This document shows, in pieces, positions 1 to 14,383 of a stretch of DNA of 64,000 bases; within the stretch, counting starts at the first letter, position 1, and every line of letters starts with the position of its first letter. A program made the position numbers and the translations under genes. Under the pieces are notes generated by a model, which was not told the DNA's origin, searched no databases, and saw only the letters and a list, made by a program, of their open reading frames with translations. Source of the stretch: Camarhynchus parvulus. Its lineage: Eukaryota; Chordata; Aves; Passeriformes; Thraupidae. The DNA lies in NCBI RefSeq assembly GCF_901933205.1, contig NC_044600.1:9400501-9464500 (forward strand). The letters run 5' to 3'.

Positions 1-1104
1 AACCAATCTTAAATTAAAAATGAAATGCATCTAAAGGCTAAAAAAATGTGTTATGTTAGAGATAGGTAAAAGCTGTAAAAATGCATTCACTTCACTGAAA
101 TGAAACTTAAGCCCCACCTTTGTGGCTTAAAAAGTTAATTTTTCAGTGCACATGAACAAGAGGCCTCTTTAGTTAATGCTGAAGTGTTTTGGAACACAAA
201 TTAGTCCTTAAGTTACCAACAGGAGCAAGAAAGTTGATATCCCCTCAGTAACTACATTCTGTGATCTATCAATAGGCCATTAATCCACCTAAGATGTCCC
301 ATTTTACATTGCTATTGTAAACATTTTAAAATCAAAATTTGATGTGGTACTAAGTTAAATGCCTTGAAGAATTCTGTACCCTAGATCAAGAGAGCAGCCA
401 TTGTCAACCAGGCACATACTTCTGCCAAAATAACAAGATATGCCTTCTAGGAATGCTGACTGGCATTCCTTATGTGTTTAGGTTCAGGTGCTTTGCTGAC
501 ATAGTCCTGAATGAACTGTTTATTATTTCAGTCAGATTATTATTATTTAATGTCAGACTAACCTATCTGTAATTCTCTGCATCATCTTTCTCATACATCG
601 AGATCATGTTGGCAATCACCAGCTGTTTGATAATACCTCAGATTGTCAACGTGTATTAACATTATTATTTTCAGTTGTGACCTCAGTCAACTTTAAGACT
701 CCTGGGCTGGAGCTATCTGTGTAGGTTAGTCTGATAACATTTTTGGTTTCAATATTTAAAAGATGTTTTGCAACATCTTTGTTTGTTTCATTTAATAAAC
801 TTTCCTGAATACTTCTGCCTTTCATGCATATTTTGTGAGATATTGCTGTCTTACTCAATACTAAAAGATGTATTTTGAGTCCTTCCTTAAGAAATCCTAT
901 AATCCTGTACACTGTTTGCCTTTCTCATTGGGATAAATTAATTTTAGTGAAATGGAAGCATAAATATGAGAAGCATTTGATCAAGACTTCATTGCATTTC
1001 CAGAACAAATAGTACCCAGTTAGAAAAGGACATGGTTTATCCATGAGCTGTCTCCAGTTTATAGATGGATATACACAGGGCTTTAAGCTGATATCAAACA
1101 CAGT

Positions 1105-1285
1105 AGTGAGGCACTGGCACAGGCTGCCCAAAGAACCTGTGGATGCCCCATTCATGGAAGTGTTCAAGGCCAGATTGGATGGGGCTTGGAGCAACTTGGT
1201 CTAGTGGAAGGTGTCCCTGCCATGGAGTCACCGTAATTAGATGATCTGTAAGATTCCTTCCAACCCAAACCATTCTATGATACCA
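1105..1285 (+). mobile_element. CR1 LINE 3'-end fragment (+ orientation)
   Basis: The stretch has the typical order of avian CR1 3' ends: 'gaggcactggcacaggctgc' near the left edge, then a segment resembling 'gttcaaggccagattggatg', then 'ctagtggaaggtgtccctgc', and finally 'ccaacccaaaccattctatg' before the end. This is the strand in which CR1 3' ends finish in ATTCTATGAT-like motifs, so the copy is on the + strand. It is strongly 5' truncated, as most CR1 copies are, and keeps no coding capacity. The left boundary is uncertain by some tens of bases. Confidence 0.85.
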
Positions 1286-1452
1286 TTAACCTTTGCCACA
1301 GATGGGTTATATTATCCATTTTAGTATCTGGTCTTCCTTATATCTAAATATATTTTAACAAGGCCAAGTTTTAATTTATACCAACAACAAAGGCCTTACC
1401 AGCTCTCTGTTCTTATCTTCTCTCAGGAAAAATAATATATGAATGTACATAA

Positions 1453-1468
1453 ATATATATATATATAT
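1453..1468. repeat. (AT)8 dinucleotide microsatellite
   Basis: An uninterrupted run of eight AT units in an AT-rich stretch. It is a short simple repeat with no associated gene. Confidence 0.8.
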
Positions 1469-4145
1469 GTACAACAAAAACTAAAGCAACAAAGGGAAGA
1501 GGGAGACAGATGCATTGGCCAAAGCAGATTGTGGAATTCCCGTAATGATCAGAAATTTTAGAAAGAGAAAATAATCAAAATTCAATCTCACATTGGGACA
1601 CATTTGCAGAATAGTCCAATACCTCTGGCCATAAGGCAAAGCAGGTGTTTTGAGGATGTAAGAATGTTCTCATGTTCTCAGAGTGGATGCAAATTTCTCA
1701 TGTGTCATCCTTATTGCTTGTCAGCCTTAGCTAAGGGAGAAAGCAGCAGGATCAGAAATAAGAATATTCCAGTTTGAGCATAGCAGTTGCCAAATGATAC
1801 TGTAAGATTTACATGTGTACAATGACAAACCAAATAGGTTCACTCAGTCATGAGAAAAGAATATTAGAAAGCTTGATATATTGTTGTTATTACAAAATAC
1901 AGAGTGAAAATACATCTGAAAGTAATTTTTCCCCTTTCATTATAGCTTACAATATGCACGCTCAATAGTAGCCATTAGCTCTGTAAACTATGACATAATG
2001 ACTTCCTACCTAATCCTAAGCAGTGCCATTATAAGCAATTTTAGCATATTTTATTAGATCAGTGAAAATTTTACTCTCTGAAAGACTGTAAGAGAATGAA
2101 GTGCTTTATGAAAAATACCCTGTAGTTCCATGTGTAGCCTGGAGCTAATCCACCATCAGTGAGATTCCCTGGCTTTAATCAACAGCCTCAGTTCAGAAGC
2201 CAAGTGCTTCTCCTCTGTGTGTGGGTGGCTTGCTCATACACGGTAGTCAAGAATGCCTCTGGTGACACTGGCAGACCTGTTGTCAAAGTTCATGGTCTCC
2301 AGGAACCTCAGAACAGACAGATTCTTTTGCAGCTGAGTATTTTTCAAGCAGATTAACTTGGTAGCTCCCACTGAGTAAAGCACTACTTGCTGGTGAGTAT
2401 TTCCCTGTCCGGTACTTCCATCATAGGAAGGAAGAAAGCAAGTGTTAAGGAGAGCTTAAGCCTTTTCCATTTGGAGACTCAAGACACAGAGAGTTTCATC
2501 TTCCTAGATTGAATGTGAATCCTCTGTAACAAGGAGAAGGAAGATGAGGGTGTTAATGGCAGATTGAGGGGCTGTGGTGGGCGTGTGCTGCTCTAAGACA
2601 GGTGCAGGACTTCTCTGAGCATGGGATCTCATGGTGTGGGAAACCTGGAGGTTCTGCACTTTGCTAGCTCTTCTCTACTCCTTGTCACAGCCTTGGAGTG
2701 GAAAGAGGCTGGGACAAGACTGATGTGTGAGCCTGTGCAGCAGTAACCAGACATGTCAGCTGATGTGTCTCCGGGTATTATAAATCACAGGCTTGATTGT
2801 GGCAACCCATATACAGTGATTTTCAAGCTTGTTTAATATAGAGGCCCTAAACACATTCCAAAGGAAAGGTAAGGTAAAGTTAAGGCTCATGGGTTTTTCT
2901 CCCTTAGTTATTTTTCTTGAATCCCTTACAGACCACGGCCCTCTGGGGCTCACAGACCATAGGCTAAAAAGTGCTGCTGTAAACTCAATAATCAAGCAGT
3001 GGCACTAATATTATTTATAGTCTGTCGTTCACTTCATGTTTGTTTTGACTGTCTGGACTGCAAGCTTTTCAGGGCAGGAACTGCCATTTTCCATCGATAG
3101 TGCTCAACAGAGTAAGAACTTGATTTCAGGTGACAATACTGGAAGCCACCAATGAATAACAATAATGAATGAACACAATGATTGTCCCCTAGTGTCAGGA
3201 AGGATTCCTCCATGGAAACCAGCAAGCCAGAGACCTGATTACTGTGAGGCTGAGGAGATGAAAGAAGTTTTACTTCCCACTACTGAATCTATCATTTACT
3301 AATTTTGGCAACTATCTTACTGATGTTGGGTGTAATGGGTATTTCTTCCTATAGCTATTGTACTTGCAAAAAAGTGCAGTTAGGCTGTATAAAATGTTGT
3401 AACATGCTTGCTGTCTTACAAGTGGTTGTCCAAACACTGATACAAATATTGTACCCATGCTGTTCATTCCAGAAAAGTGACATTTCTAAAGATGAGGCCA
3501 AATGTGTTTACAGATATATTTCTGAGTTTATTCAAGCTGAAAGGTACTTCTCATCTTTTGAAATGTCAGACTGCTGCTCCAAGAAAAATGAGTACAAAAG
3601 ATAGGGCCACTGTTGCACAGCTCCATTTTTAAATGAGCAATATCTGATTGAAGATCCCAGGATTCATACAGTTCAGTGTTTTGCTGTGATATATTGCCTG
3701 CACTGGCAAAATGTAGTTGAGTGCACCGATTATTTGCTTCCATTGAGTGCCCACAGCAATCCCTAATTTCTAGTATCCTTTACCACCCTTCTATCTGTTT
3801 AAATATCTGTGATATCACCTGAGGGGCTGTACTTTCTAAATGAGAAATTTTATAAGCTGCAGGGCACAGGTTCACTAAAGAGCTGCTCTGCAGATAGGTA
3901 AAGAGAGGCATAAGGGGAGGACAATGTAATGAAAAGTCTCACTCTGAATCTGCAGTGAGCAGGTTCTCTGTGTGTTATGGGAGCAGATGGGGAATGGCAG
4001 GACTCAATGTCAGAAAAATAATGATCTGTGTCTCCTGGCTCAACTCCCACTACCTATACCTCTCCTAAAACTTCTCTTGATCTCCTGTCTACTTTAGAGC
4101 CCTCTACTAAAATCAAAGTGTAATACCAGCCCTAATACCATACTG

Positions 4146-4196
4146 TTCCATATATATGTACCTTCCATATATATGTACCTTCCTATATATGCTGGC
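4146..4196. repeat. 17-bp tandem repeat, 2 perfect units plus a degenerate third
   Basis: The unit TTCCATATATATGTACC occurs at 4146-4162 and again without change at 4163-4179. A third, diverged partial unit follows to about 4196. The two identical units suggest a recent local duplication. No function is implied. Confidence 0.85.
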
Positions 4197-6439
4197 TGGA
4201 GATACTTTTGTGTAAAGCATCTCTTAAGGGTATGGAATGTGCAATTTTCTTTTTATCATAGGTGAACTCAGTAGGTAATTTTGAGTATTTACCTCAAAAT
4301 TGCTTGGATATGAAGAATACAGCACGCCAGGAAATCAAAGAGGAGAGCAGGACATTATATATTGTTAATAAATCATTTGACTGTTACAAAACCCTACTTT
4401 TTGTTCCTCTGGTAGTATTGGAATTGTATTAAGAGCTTGCTGCAAGATAGTAATGTGTATTTGCTATTGCTGTTGAAACCTCGATTAAACCCCAGTGCCA
4501 AATTGCCCAGTCTACTCTGAGCAGAGGAACCACTTTGACCCAGCTCTCTGCTAGAGCAAGATGACTTGTTTAGTTTAATATTGTTCAGTACAAAATTAAA
4601 GGTTAGATTATCTGTAGCAGCTGCAAGGTTTAAGTGTGGCAAAAACACTGTGAAGGATTAGGTCAGCCAGCTTCCATTATAGAAGTAAAAGATGAAGCAG
4701 CTTGGAAAATTTGCCTGCAATTTTTTGATGTTTATCTTTTAGGATTCCCTTTCCCATAGTGAAGGTGTCTGTTATTGATGCTTATTACAAACCTCTCAGC
4801 TTGACACAAACTGGTTTATTTTCACTGCCTTTTCATACAATTTCATCACAGTCTCTCTTCTTTTTTTCCCCATATGATACCTTTCTATAAGAACAAATAT
4901 TGACAGATATTTTCTGCTTGTACAGAGAATAGAGGTACAATAATAATTAAATGGCTTTTAAGTAAAACTAGTACTGTTACTTCAGAGAAGGCAAGGATAT
5001 ACATGGAATTTGTCCTAAAGAATCTAGTCCATGGGGAATTTTACCAGATAAGATTTGTATAAACATTATGTAAATATTATATGGCTATAAATAATAACAG
5101 TCCCTAAATAGCACTTAGGGAAAAAAATCACAAGATCGGTCCAAATCAAGGAGAGTAAGATCCATAAGAAATCCCTGGTCACTTCCAGTAGACATAGGAC
5201 AAGGAACTCAACTTGCTATCACTCTGCTCTCATGGTACATCTCAATTTTTCTGAATTTTTCCAGCATCTTCTACATATCTGACCTCAGATGTCTTCCTTC
5301 TGGAGACACCCATGAAACATGCTGGAAAGTTCAGCTGTGTGTAACATGGTGCTTTAAAGGGATGTAAGAGGAAGCCAACCTGTTGTTCCCTCTCTGCCTT
5401 GGCTTTGGAAAGCCATACAGACGGAGGCTGAAGGCTGTTACAGAACAGGTGGTGCTGCCTCTTAGTCCAGTAATTTTCTGTCCAAAGCAGCAAACAATAT
5501 TCTCTTTAATCAACAACTTAAGTGACAGTGTGGTGCCCAGTACTTCTGAAAAGGCTCCAGACTCTGGTATGTGACCTACCACAAAGCCAGGCAGGAAAGT
5601 TCAAGCCTTCCAGCCTCCTTCCAGGTAATACACCCAGGTGTTTAAGTGGTTCAGATGATGCTTATTAATGGGTACTTGTGGTCTCATGTTGAGATAGTTG
5701 TAACAATTACTAAATATAAAAAATTTATTTTAATAATGACAGCACAGAAAGAAGGGAGTTAAAGTGCAGAGCTCTCATTGCAGTATCAATGTCTAGTAAG
5801 ATTTTTCTAGTGCATTTTTTGTTAATAGAAACTGTTAGAGTTTCATGTAAGTTGGAATAAATTTGCTAAGTGCAATAAGTCTGATATCAGATAGGATTTG
5901 GACAAACATTCCCCTACACATAACCTCTCAGAGGAACTCAGTGTCACACGTTTATAAAGCTGTGTGTGGTAGATTAAGTCTATATTTGCTGCTGCAGCAA
6001 ACATTTACACCTAATGATGACAAGTGTATCCTCTTTACGTCATAAACAATTGATTTTGAAGCAAAGATAAGAGAATTATATATTATGTATTTCATCTGTA
6101 AAATTAATTAACTCCTTTGATTTAGCTGAGAAAGGTGATGTTTTCTGAAGTTCAGCTTTACTGAAAATTGACCTTTCCATCTACAAACATACCATTTAAT
6201 TTACAAGAGAAACAAAGCCTTCAAAATTGTATTTACTCAGTAACTTTAATAAAGGTCAACCCTTTTCAGAAACAATTGTAAATGTGGCATTTAGCCTTCA
6301 TATTTTGGAAAGTGTTACTTGAATCTTCACATCCAAATAGAACATTGCCTTTGGATTAAAAACAGCTAAATAAATAAGAGCAAAAAAATTTTACAAAATT
6401 GCCTAGATCTCTGGTGTTCTAATTAGCCTTTAGCCTTTA

Positions 6440-6700
6440 GTCCTGGTTTGAAGGACAGGTGTTTGCCAACAAAGGTGGGAACCTCTCTCGGAATGGAAAA
6501 TGTGGATCCCTTCCAAAAACCACACCTCTCCACTCCCATCGCAGGGAGAGGAGCCAAGGCCAGCCCCTCAGCCACCCAGCCAAAATCTCAGTATTTCTGC
6601 CCTTCCTAAGAGAAAACCCCCCATGTAAGAGGGTAGTCAGCAGTACCTTCCCTCCTACCTCTGCCATTTCTTTTGTCTCTTAAGTAACATCATTCTCATC
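6440..6700 (+). mobile_element. Putative LTR-like repeat fragment
   Basis: The segment opens with 'tcctggtttgaaggacaggt' and continues with a 'gggaacctctctcggaatgg'-like stretch and C-rich sequence. This pattern resembles solo LTRs of endogenous retroviruses that are frequent in songbird genomes, whose left ends often read TGTCCTGGTTTGAAGG or similar. The base composition is more GC-rich than the flanks. No retroviral coding sequence, primer-binding site or matching second LTR was seen nearby, so this would be a solo or truncated copy. Boundaries and family name are not determined. It could be another dispersed repeat. Confidence 0.4.
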
Positions 6701-7140
6701 TCTTAGGCAACTAATGAGACAAAATTCCCTGAGAGAAAGAAAAAAAAAACCAGGAAAAATCCTAACCTCCAACACCTTTATACTTCGACAGGACTGTATT
6801 CTTGAGTCTTCTGTGACTAAGGTCGACTAATGTTCAATACCTTCAGTACACATACTAAGAATGAATATAATATGGTTTAAAAGGTCCACCAAGTTCAGCA
6901 GGAAATAGAACAGGCTTTTTCTTTGACCTTTAAGAAGGAAACTTGGAAAATTCATTGAAGAAAAGGCTATTCATCTGAGATACACAGGCCCCAGCAAAGC
7001 ACTTTGGTGTATGGTTGACCTCAAGCGTGAGTAGCCCCACGGTGGTCAGTGGGTCTGTCCCGTACCTGAGGGCAGCACTAGTTATTTATTATGTGTGTTG
7101 TAGTTGAGCCCTGGGGTGTCAAGCTGGAGCACAGCCCTGC

Positions 7141-7310
7141 TGTGTAATGAACTAAAAAGCAATCAAACGAACAACAACAACAAACACCAAAACAAAACCA
7201 AACCAAACAAAACATCCACAACAAAAGAAAAACCCTAGCAAATAAACAAACAAAACCACCAAAACACACACACACACACAAAACCTAACCAAAAAAAACC
7301 CCCAATGCAA
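7141..7310. repeat. A/C-rich low-complexity tract with embedded CA run
   Basis: Roughly 170 bases almost devoid of G and T on this strand, built from short words such as AACAACAAC, AAACCAAACC and a CA run around 7265-7280. On the opposite strand it gives a meaningless Cys/Phe/Val-rich open frame. It is low-complexity sequence, possibly the tail of a degraded repeat. Confidence 0.8.
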
Positions 7311-9440
7311 TAGATTATGCTAAAAAGCTGAAATTTTCAGGATGGGTTCATTTTTTCATTAAGACCTGTCTGAAATCAAAGAATCTAATTGCCTGGTGTC
7401 CGGGTATAGAAAGTGGCATCCAGGTATGGAAAATACCATCCAGACAAAATTTCCTTGTTCTTTCTGTCTCATCCTTAACTGTATAGCTGGAAGGACTGGA
7501 TTTTTAAATCTGACAATTCTCAAATAGAAACTATAACAAGTGGAGTCTATGTGCATGAGAACACTTTGGAGTTTTCACAATCTAAAGAGGAAATAACCAA
7601 ACAAGAGAGATAAGAAGGGATTTAAATCTGGTTTTTTTTTTCATTCCTGGTTTCTCTCTGAAAGACCATTCTTTCTTGAGGCTAGACCCAGATAGAAAGC
7701 TTTCTGCCATCTCACATGATGCTGTAATAGGAAAAAGGTTTGGAAGTCTCTGACTTTCTGAAGAAAACCCCATCTCTTACAAGGAATTTGTGATGTGTTT
7801 CAATGTGTGGATCCCATAAGCAACTGCAGAACCCTTCCAACAGCTTCAGTGAAGAAAGGATTTACATAAATCCAATAAAAAAGCTTATATTTGTCATCAT
7901 ATGATAACATTTCAAACTAGCATGTGGAAAATGCAGCCTAATAGAATTAACCAGAGAATTGGATGGCTCAGGACATTTCAGTCAGATTAATACTAATCTT
8001 ACAATGATTTATAGTGTGAGGAAAGTTTCTCTACAAAATAAACATACTGGAGTCAGTTCAAAAATATCATAACTGTTGACTTCAATGCTATTACATCTGG
8101 AATGTATTAAAATTGTCTTTGCAAGAGCCCTCTTCTACAGTTTTTCACTACTATTAGTCCCATCACCTTTAAGACCCTAATTAGTTGTGAATGAATCCAA
8201 AATTACTGTTTCTTTGATCTTCTTCAGAGTTGAAAGCTAGTCCTGTATTTTGTGGACTGAGCACTGTGGGCTAAAATTTAAGTTTGAGAGCTGCTGAAGC
8301 TAGAAATTGTTTTGCAGTGGCAGCATAAAAAAGTCTCTGAAACAAACTCAGTGTACAACATACAACGGGGCTAAGCCAGAAATATCTTTCCAGATGCAGA
8401 AACTGCTCTGGACTGTTGAAGTTCCTTGTGGGTTCAGCAATACATAAATTCAAAAAGCTGCTTTCCTGTAAAACATGTGACCAAAGAGGAATCAGCTTCC
8501 AGCATTATTCATTCAAGACAATCATCATAGTCTTCAACCTTGACATCAGCATCTGACCTAAACCTCTGTATCCCTGAATCTCTTGAAACATCTCCATTCA
8601 GAAGCAGTTTAAGCCCTGCAAGTCCAATGCATTACTTTGTATAAGTGACACTGACACAACTCTTCCCCCCACTACCCTGCGCAATCCCAAGGAATGAAAC
8701 ACATGAGCAGAAAGGAGCCCACTTCAAAGAACTCAACAAATAAAGCAGGTAAAATTAACATAAGTAGAAATGTTATTGTGCCCAGATATAACAAAATGAA
8801 ACACATCTAGACTGCTTCAGGAGAATTTCTAGCAGCTTTTCACAGGAAGACCAATTGCATTTTGTTATGAGCATTAGCACCTTCACCAAGCTGCCAGGCA
8901 GCTGCTCAGATCTTGGAGGCACACTGTCAGTGTAGGTGGACAATCCAGAGCCATGACAGATGCAAAAGAACAACTCCTATTTCCTGGTGCATGATGCCTC
9001 ATCCCACAGAAAGAGGAAAGGATGTACATTCATCTTTCCCTTTGCTTCTGGACAGTAAGAGCAGCTTGTTGGTGTTCTTGCAGCAAAGTGAAGGTTGCAT
9101 GCTTTCTGTGTTTTGAATTTTATATTCTTATTTAAGGTTACAGTCTTGGAATTCAGTTGGTCCCTAAAATATTTGTAAGCCTTCACCAGCTGCAGCAGAC
9201 AGTCTCACCAGTTTCATTGTGCTAGATATGGTAAGACCTCCAGGACAGAGCAGAAATAAGGTCCTGTATTGTCAGCTCCTTGAAAACCCAGCTACATAAG
9301 TGTGTGGACAAGACAAACTGGGAGAAAGTAAAGACACAACACACAAAGTGAAGAATGCCAGTGCAAAACCAGACAGGTTATAGGTCTTGTTTTGTTTATC
9401 TTTGGGCTGGGGAAAAGGGACAAGCTATGAAAATAATTAC

Positions 9441-9525
9441 CATAGAATCCTTAAGGCTGGTAAAGACCTCCAAGGCCATTGAGTCCAACCTTTGAAAGCA
9501 CCATGTCAAGTAGGTACTAAACAAT
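9441..9525 (-). mobile_element. CR1-type LINE 3'-end fragment (- orientation)
   Basis: 'ccatagaatccttaaggctg' followed by 'aagacctccaaggccattga' and 'gtccaacctttgaaagcacc' matches the reverse complement of the 3' end of a CR1 subfamily, in which a mutated ATAGAATC motif is followed by a GACCTC...GAGTCCAACC block. The piece is short and diverged, so the subfamily and right boundary are uncertain. Confidence 0.65.
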
Positions 9526-12500
9526 CACTGAATAACCAAAGGTCCTTTATTTCAGCTGCTCTATACCTGCTTTGTTTAGAGACAACTTTATTTCCAGAGA
9601 ACTCTCTCATAGATTTGATAAAAGCTACATACAAAGAGAGAGTATGTGTTGCACCTTATCCCATCCTAACTCTGTATAGTTTTGGACAAATGATTTAGGT
9701 GTCTTGGTTTGAACTGAAATATTGCAAATATTACTATACTAATTCCAGTTTTATTGTCTCAGTACTACTAAAAACTGTTATCACTTCAGCCATAAAAGGT
9801 GTTTGATTCTGTATGAATTAACAGCTCCAATAATGAAAAGGACTTGTTGGAAGTACTCGACAGGTTTTTTTACTGTAGAGGGGATTAGTAACATTTTGGC
9901 TACATGAATTATTTGTCTCACTACCAAAATAATCTGAATTCTTCATGAAATCGTCCTGATAATAGGGGTTAATGATACAAGTCCTCTTGATCTTTCTCAT
10001 GCTCACAGTAATGCTTGCTTCACTTTCATAAACTGACTGTATTCTCTCAATTCTTTCAGGGCCCTTTGCAGCATTGCCACTAAAGCTTCAATCTCACTCA
10101 ACACAGTAATTAATCTCAAAGCTCGCTAGAGAACTCTTTGCAATGTATTTTAAGTGACACTTCTGTCTTGTCATGCATCATCTAGACAGTAATAAAATGG
10201 CAGTGGCTGGCACAAAACTAGAAGGATCAGATGGTGTATATTGGATCAGACAATATATACATATATAATATATACTATAATGTAGCAATAAGGCAAAACA
10301 GTTTGTTCCAGTCAAGTTTTGAAAGTCCTTTAATATATCCTTTCCCTTTTCTAGAACTAATTCCCTGCTAGGCTCAGAAGGGGAAATGTTGATGCTTGAA
10401 AGCCTCATTGCTTTGAAGATGAAATACAGTTTAGTTTAAACATCAGAAGAAAATAAAAAGAAATACGTGCATGTGTAATATGGGTTAATAAAAAATAAAT
10501 ATTAAGTCAATAGATGTGATTATCTAAAAGAAATACTAATAATTGCTACTGTCTTACTTTGAGTCTGAAAACAGTTTTCCCTGCTAAGGAATACAATTTG
10601 GTGCAATTTACTATGTTAAGATAACATATTTAGCAATGTGCACTGCCTTGAACTAAGTAGTAAAAGCAATCTGCAAGTGAATGCTAAAAAGGTTCTTGTA
10701 CTAATGAAGAAATTTCCTTAACAGAAAATTTCAAGAGACAAATATATCCACTGTCAAGCACCAGCTGTTCTAGAATTTTGTGTTTATGTTATAGAGGCTA
10801 TAGGTACAAAAAACGTGCCCTTCACCCTTTCAGATTGGGCATAAATATTTCAGTAAAGAGAATTCTGAACATACTTATTCTGTATTTTGAAAGAAGGGTA
10901 TGAAAAATCCTGTATGTGTTTGTGTAAATACACTCAAACACTGCAACAGTATTTGTTGCTTGTAATGGTATTTTTGAATGGGATTGGTCTTTGAAAACTT
11001 AGTCACAAGGGACTGCAGCTACTGCACTTGCAAATGTTAATGCTTCTGGCTGCCGTTCCAACGTTCCAGCAGCCTGCCAAAGGGTGATTGGGAAGCATTT
11101 GGCATGCTGCACTATCTAGCTCTGATCACATTCCCTCATATTCTCCTTCTTCCTTCTCTCCCTCCTTGGTTGACACAATTTTCCACTAGCAGTTTAGAAA
11201 CTGAAGAGAAAAAATAACAAGTTTCCATTTATTTCTTAATATTCAGAAGTCCCACTGATCCTTCAATAGGAGGTTTGCATATGAAAGGATGACAACATTG
11301 GGTTGTAACCAAAATTCATATTTGAAAAATGGCAAAATATGCTCTAAGCTTTAGAGATTATTAGAATGCAACAACCCCAGATTTCTGTTCACCTGCTACT
11401 GTAATCCAGGCAACCAGACAGCATAAAGTTATGCAAAATAGACCAAAAGTGTCATATTAAAACCACAGTCTTGCTTAAAAGGTATTTATTTTCACATTCC
11501 TTCAAAAGAAATAAGCAATAAAGATACCATCCTACCTAAGAAAAGCATGCAAAAGGCAACAAAAACTGTAGCCAGTTATTGGTATCTCAGATGTCATATT
11601 TTGGTGCTGAAGTATTTTGTATCCCATTTGTGGTTTCTATGCTGCCTCACACTCCTTGTTAACATTTGATTAAGACATCACATAGTGACTTGAAGGTGAT
11701 ATGGCAGCTGCCTCCAGGCAATTTAAAACAAAAAAATAGAGGTGTGATTGTGCCCACACACATATGGACTGTATTGACTTACACAGAACTGTCCTCTGAG
11801 ACTGGTGACAGAAAGCCAATGAGTCTGGGGCATCATCTGTGCCCTGAGAAATGCTGCTGTGACTAAAGATTCTGCTGCCTTGTTTGGAGCAGTGTATTAA
11901 CTCTCGCATAAACTGCCTGCACACACTTCTCTATTTTAAATGTGCTCCATTCTTTCATGGTTTTGTGAGCCTCTGTTTGATGACAAAGTAGCTCTTCGCT
12001 TGTCAAAGGCTGAATGCCACTTCTGTACAGCGCTGGAGCTTTTTGTGCCTAGCTATCAGTGCATGCCAGTGTTCAACAGCAAAGTGATGAATTCATAAAA
12101 TGTGCTAGCTGCTCAGCATTAAACATTCTGCACCACTGGGATGTGATAATCATACTGACTTTTGAGAAAATGTTTTGGGGTTTGGTATTACAAAAAGTCT
12201 TTGTGTCTTTAAGTTGATGCTCTAACCCTCACTAGTAAGAGGAGACTTCTGCAACATCCCCTCTACACCCCACATCCTCCCCTCCATTAAAGAGTGTCCT
12301 TGCTGATGTGCTCAGCTTTTGTCTAGAAGGGCTAGAGAAGGATTCCTTTCCCTTTTTAAAGATGCCAGCAACAGAATAAATGTTCTTTCCCTCAAGACTG
12401 TTTTTGGAAAAAAAGGTATCATAAGCATTTGAGCAAACAAGCATTCTCACTGAAAGTATTCACACAGCTGTTTTCAGTGTTTGCAAAGTGTTTGCAAACC

Positions 12501-14383
12501 ATTCAGGTGCAGATCAGAACCAATGATGTATGATGGAGGTGACCAGTAACACTTCAAAAAGCTGGAGACCTGAGACTTCATTCATTCAGTATGTAAGGAA
12601 GATGAACAGCTCTCTTGCCTTTAATTCCTCTGGAGGGTTTTTCACATGAATATGTATATGCAGACCCTGTTGTTCTCTTTATAGATTAAGTTTTGGAAAA
12701 CTTAAGGAGTTTCTTATTAATGCTGAAGCTGGAAGGTGAAAGCACAGCCATTGACTATATGTGGTTACAAAGTATATATTTTTCTACACGTAGGCACTAA
12801 CTTGCTTACATCTCTGAATATAGTGCTAAACAGTTGCTCTTAGCAGTTTCTCACGTTTATTTGAGCACCTCATTCAAGTGATGGACTCCTGGAGGCAGAG
12901 CATTTTATGTCAGAGAAATGAGAGGAGCTGCCCTGAGAATACAGCAGACAAAATTCTCTAATCCAGACCTGCTTACATATAGGCTCCTGCATCTATATTT
13001 CACACAAAGTCACCAAGCTTCCGAGAGTTACAGAGCTTCTGCTGCCCTCACTGATTTATATTGTTTTCAGGTACCTAAATTAGAAACTTGGTTTCAGGAG
13101 GTATTATTCACAGTTTAAATGTAATGCAAAATGCAGCTATTCAGTGCAGATATCCTGACTGCTTTAAAACTCTGTTCAGGTGTAGAGTCAGTTGCTTAAC
13201 TGGGTAATCAGAGCTTGTTTGTCATCTCTCTATTTCAGTTTCTTTACATCAGTCAGTTACCCCTGGTTGTGCAAACACAAAACTGCTAAGCCTTTTTTTT
13301 TAAAAAAGTGTATCATATAATGTGTTCTTTTAATGTTTGAGCCTGTGCCCATTGAGGTCAATGACAAAGCTTCTATTGACGTCCATGATACAGAATCAGG
13401 CCCCAAGGCTCAAAGAATTGGTGCATTGTTAATCTCTTGGTGCTAGCAGGCAAAAGGGCTTGTAGATGCATATCCCACTGCCAATAAATGAATGCCAAGC
13501 AGTCAGCATTTCTTGCACCCAAAGAATACATACTTCATATCCATATAGGTTTTTAGAAGTCTAAATGAAGTACAGACCCTCTCTAGGCTCCCAAAGCTAA
13601 TTTCCCTACCTTTGGATTAAAGCATCATTAATGAACAACCCAAATTTTGCTGAATTAATCAGGCCAAACACAAATTAGCATATTTTTGTATGGAAGAGAG
13701 GTAGTCTGTTTGTTCTATTATCTCCTCTGTCATTGATCCTGTACAGTACATTTTACAGGGTAAAGTTTTGAAACGATTAACTGCCCTGTTCCCCCATAGT
13801 ACTTCACACATTTGATCGATTTCTAGTCATTTCATTCAGCCCTGACCTTGCTGTGTTACAGTCATTTCTATGGTTCCAAATCCAGTTAATCTGTGCTCAG
13901 TGTCTGAATTTACAGCTGAACAACCAAAATATTTCAATATTAACTAACCTTTGCTTCTTTCTAAATTCTTTTTGCCTTCCTGAATTGTTATGGTATGATC
14001 TCAGTACTTTTCATGTGAACTGTAGGGACATATCCTGAGGTCTGTAATTCTTTCTTTGGCAAAAACCCTACTGAAGATGGAAGTTCACTCCCAAAATCTG
14101 CAAGGCTATTTAACTCAATCTCCCATTTTTTTCAGGAAACAGACTATTTAGAGAATACCTATTGATGTCTTTGAAACACTGAAAAGCATTAGGCAAGGCG
14201 GATAAGGATTGGCAAGGATATAGGCAGTTTTCTAATAATCTGAATCCATAGATAAGGAATATTATTGTGTTTATGTGAAACACCTTTCCTTTTAATGCCG
14301 CTCCTGGAATAAAAGAGATGCTTTTGAGATCAAACTACTTTTCATCTCTAAATCAATTTTTGATTTAGAGTAGAAATCATAAC

